From Pseudomonadota bacterium (GTDB lineage Bacteria > Pseudomonadota > Alphaproteobacteria > Rhizobiales > Xanthobacteraceae), in NCBI GenBank assembly GCA_023431725.1, contig JAEYVN010000606.1:1-6497 (forward strand): 6,497 nt of DNA, given 5' to 3'. The notes below the pieces were generated by a model, which had not been told where the DNA came from, did no database searches, and was given only the letters and a program-made list of their open reading frames with translations. The position numbers and the translations under genes were made by a program. Every line of letters begins with the position of its first letter. Position 1 is the stretch's first letter. Below are positions 6,105 to 6,497 of the stretch, one piece after another.

Positions 6105-6188
6105 TGTCATGCCCCGCGACGGCGGGGCATCCAGTCTTCATTCAGGCACAAAGCAAAACCGGATTGCCCGCCTTCGCGGGCAATGACA
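6105..6188. repeat. 84-bp double-hairpin palindromic intergenic element
   Basis: The element is bounded by TGTCAT (6105-6110) and its complement ATGACA (6183-6188). It holds two perfect 9-bp hairpins with 4-base loops: ATGCCCCGC/GCGGGGCAT (6109-6117 with 6122-6130, loop GACG) and ATTGCCCGC/GCGGGCAAT (6163-6171 with 6176-6184, loop CTTC). Inner flanks ATCCAGT (6129-6135) and ACCGGAT (6158-6164) are also near-complements, so the whole unit is a large imperfect palindrome with a 22-base AT-richer centre. This is the look of a REP/MITE-like repeat common in Bradyrhizobiaceae intergenic regions. Lying between convergent genes, it may also end transcription from both sides, although neither stem is followed by a T run. 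Confidence 0.8.
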
Positions 6189-6194
6189 ATTGCC

Positions 6195-6497
6195 TCACTT
6201 CGTAAACTCGCCCGCTTCCAGCATGATGGTTTCCACCTCGCCCGCGCCATTGCGGCGGAAGGCGGCGGCATCGTCATATTCCTTCGACTGGAAACAGGCG
6301 ACGCCCTGCTCGAAGGTCGGAAACTCGATCACCACGAAACGGTGAAACTTGTCCGGCCCTTCCATGATCTGAAACTTGCCGCCGCGCGCCAGCACCTTGC
6401 CGCCGTACTTGCTGATGATGCCCGGAACCTGATCGGTATATTTCTTGTATTCGACCGGATCATTGATCTTCGACCGCGCGATCCAATAGGCAGGCAT
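6195..6497 (-). CDS. DUF1330 family protein
   Basis: This 100-residue cytoplasmic protein belongs to the DUF1330 family, small alpha-beta proteins of the dimeric ferredoxin-like-barrel type with no settled function. It opens with MPAYWIARSKINDPVEYKKY, the family's usual N-terminus. The core block HRFVVIEFPTFEQGVACFQS and KEYDDAAAFR follows (about residues 52-81), and it ends with an E-x-x-x-I-M-L-E-A-G-type strand. Length is typical, so the ATG at 6497-6495 is probably the true start even though it is the last codon of the window; its ribosome-binding site and promoter lie outside. The gene converges on the liv operon and stops seven bases from the double-hairpin element. Nothing in the sequence ties it to the transporter. 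Confidence 0.85.
   Translation of the reverse strand: MPAYWIARSKINDPVEYKKYTDQVPGIISKYGGKVLARGGKFQIMEGPDKFHRFVVIEFPTFEQGVACFQSKEYDDAAAFRRNGAGEVETIMLEAGEFTK

Noticed and set aside
4580..6110. Long minus-strand frames opposite livG and livF
   Set aside because: Both are antisense to intact ATPases with all Walker motifs, and neither shows a family motif of its own.
6109..6184. Short CRISPR-like array from the paired GC hairpins
   Set aside because: There are only two units, the stems differ in sequence, and no regular spacers or cas genes are present. A palindromic intergenic repeat explains them.

Overview
The window looks like chromosomal DNA from a GC-rich alphaproteobacterium, most likely a Bradyrhizobiaceae-type organism (Bradyrhizobium, Rhodopseudomonas, Afipia or similar). 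The basis is high GC with strong G/C bias at third codon positions, a branched-chain-amino-acid-type (HAAT/Liv) ABC transporter of the sort these bacteria carry in many copies, and a GTCAT...ATGAC double-hairpin intergenic element of a style common in that family. The assignment rests on recognition, not on a search.

Layout: (1) 3-326 (+), the 3' part of a cupin-fold protein whose start lies outside the window. (2) 342-1178 (+), an alpha/beta hydrolase resembling maspardin, with an intact Ser-Asp-His triad. (3) 1217-2467 (+), a secreted periplasmic substrate-binding protein. (4) 2468-2727, a 260-base gap holding a strong GC hairpin, an FNR/FixK-like palindrome and a 14-codon ORF with a purine-rich ribosome-binding site. 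(5) 2728-6101 (+), four tightly packed, overlapping genes for the two permeases (LivH, LivM) and two ATPases (LivG, LivF). (6) 6105-6188, a palindromic two-hairpin repeat. (7) 6195-6497 (-), a convergent DUF1330 gene that reads into the right edge.

How the parts work together: the binding protein captures a ligand in the periplasm, LivH/LivM form the inner-membrane channel, and LivG/LivF drive import by ATP hydrolysis. The five transporter genes make a complete importer. The ligand cannot be read from the sequence: Liv-type systems carry branched-chain amino acids, amides, urea, and aromatic or other carboxylates. The cupin and hydrolase lie 15 and 38 bases from their downstream neighbours on the same strand, so they are probably co-transcribed with the binding-protein gene and may process the imported compound. 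That link is inference.

Most of the window is ordinary transporter biology, and I see no clear new system. The points that merit a second look are the regulatory-looking gap between binding protein and permeases, the atypical ABC signature in LivG, the maspardin-like hydrolase with a complete triad, and the double-hairpin repeat.
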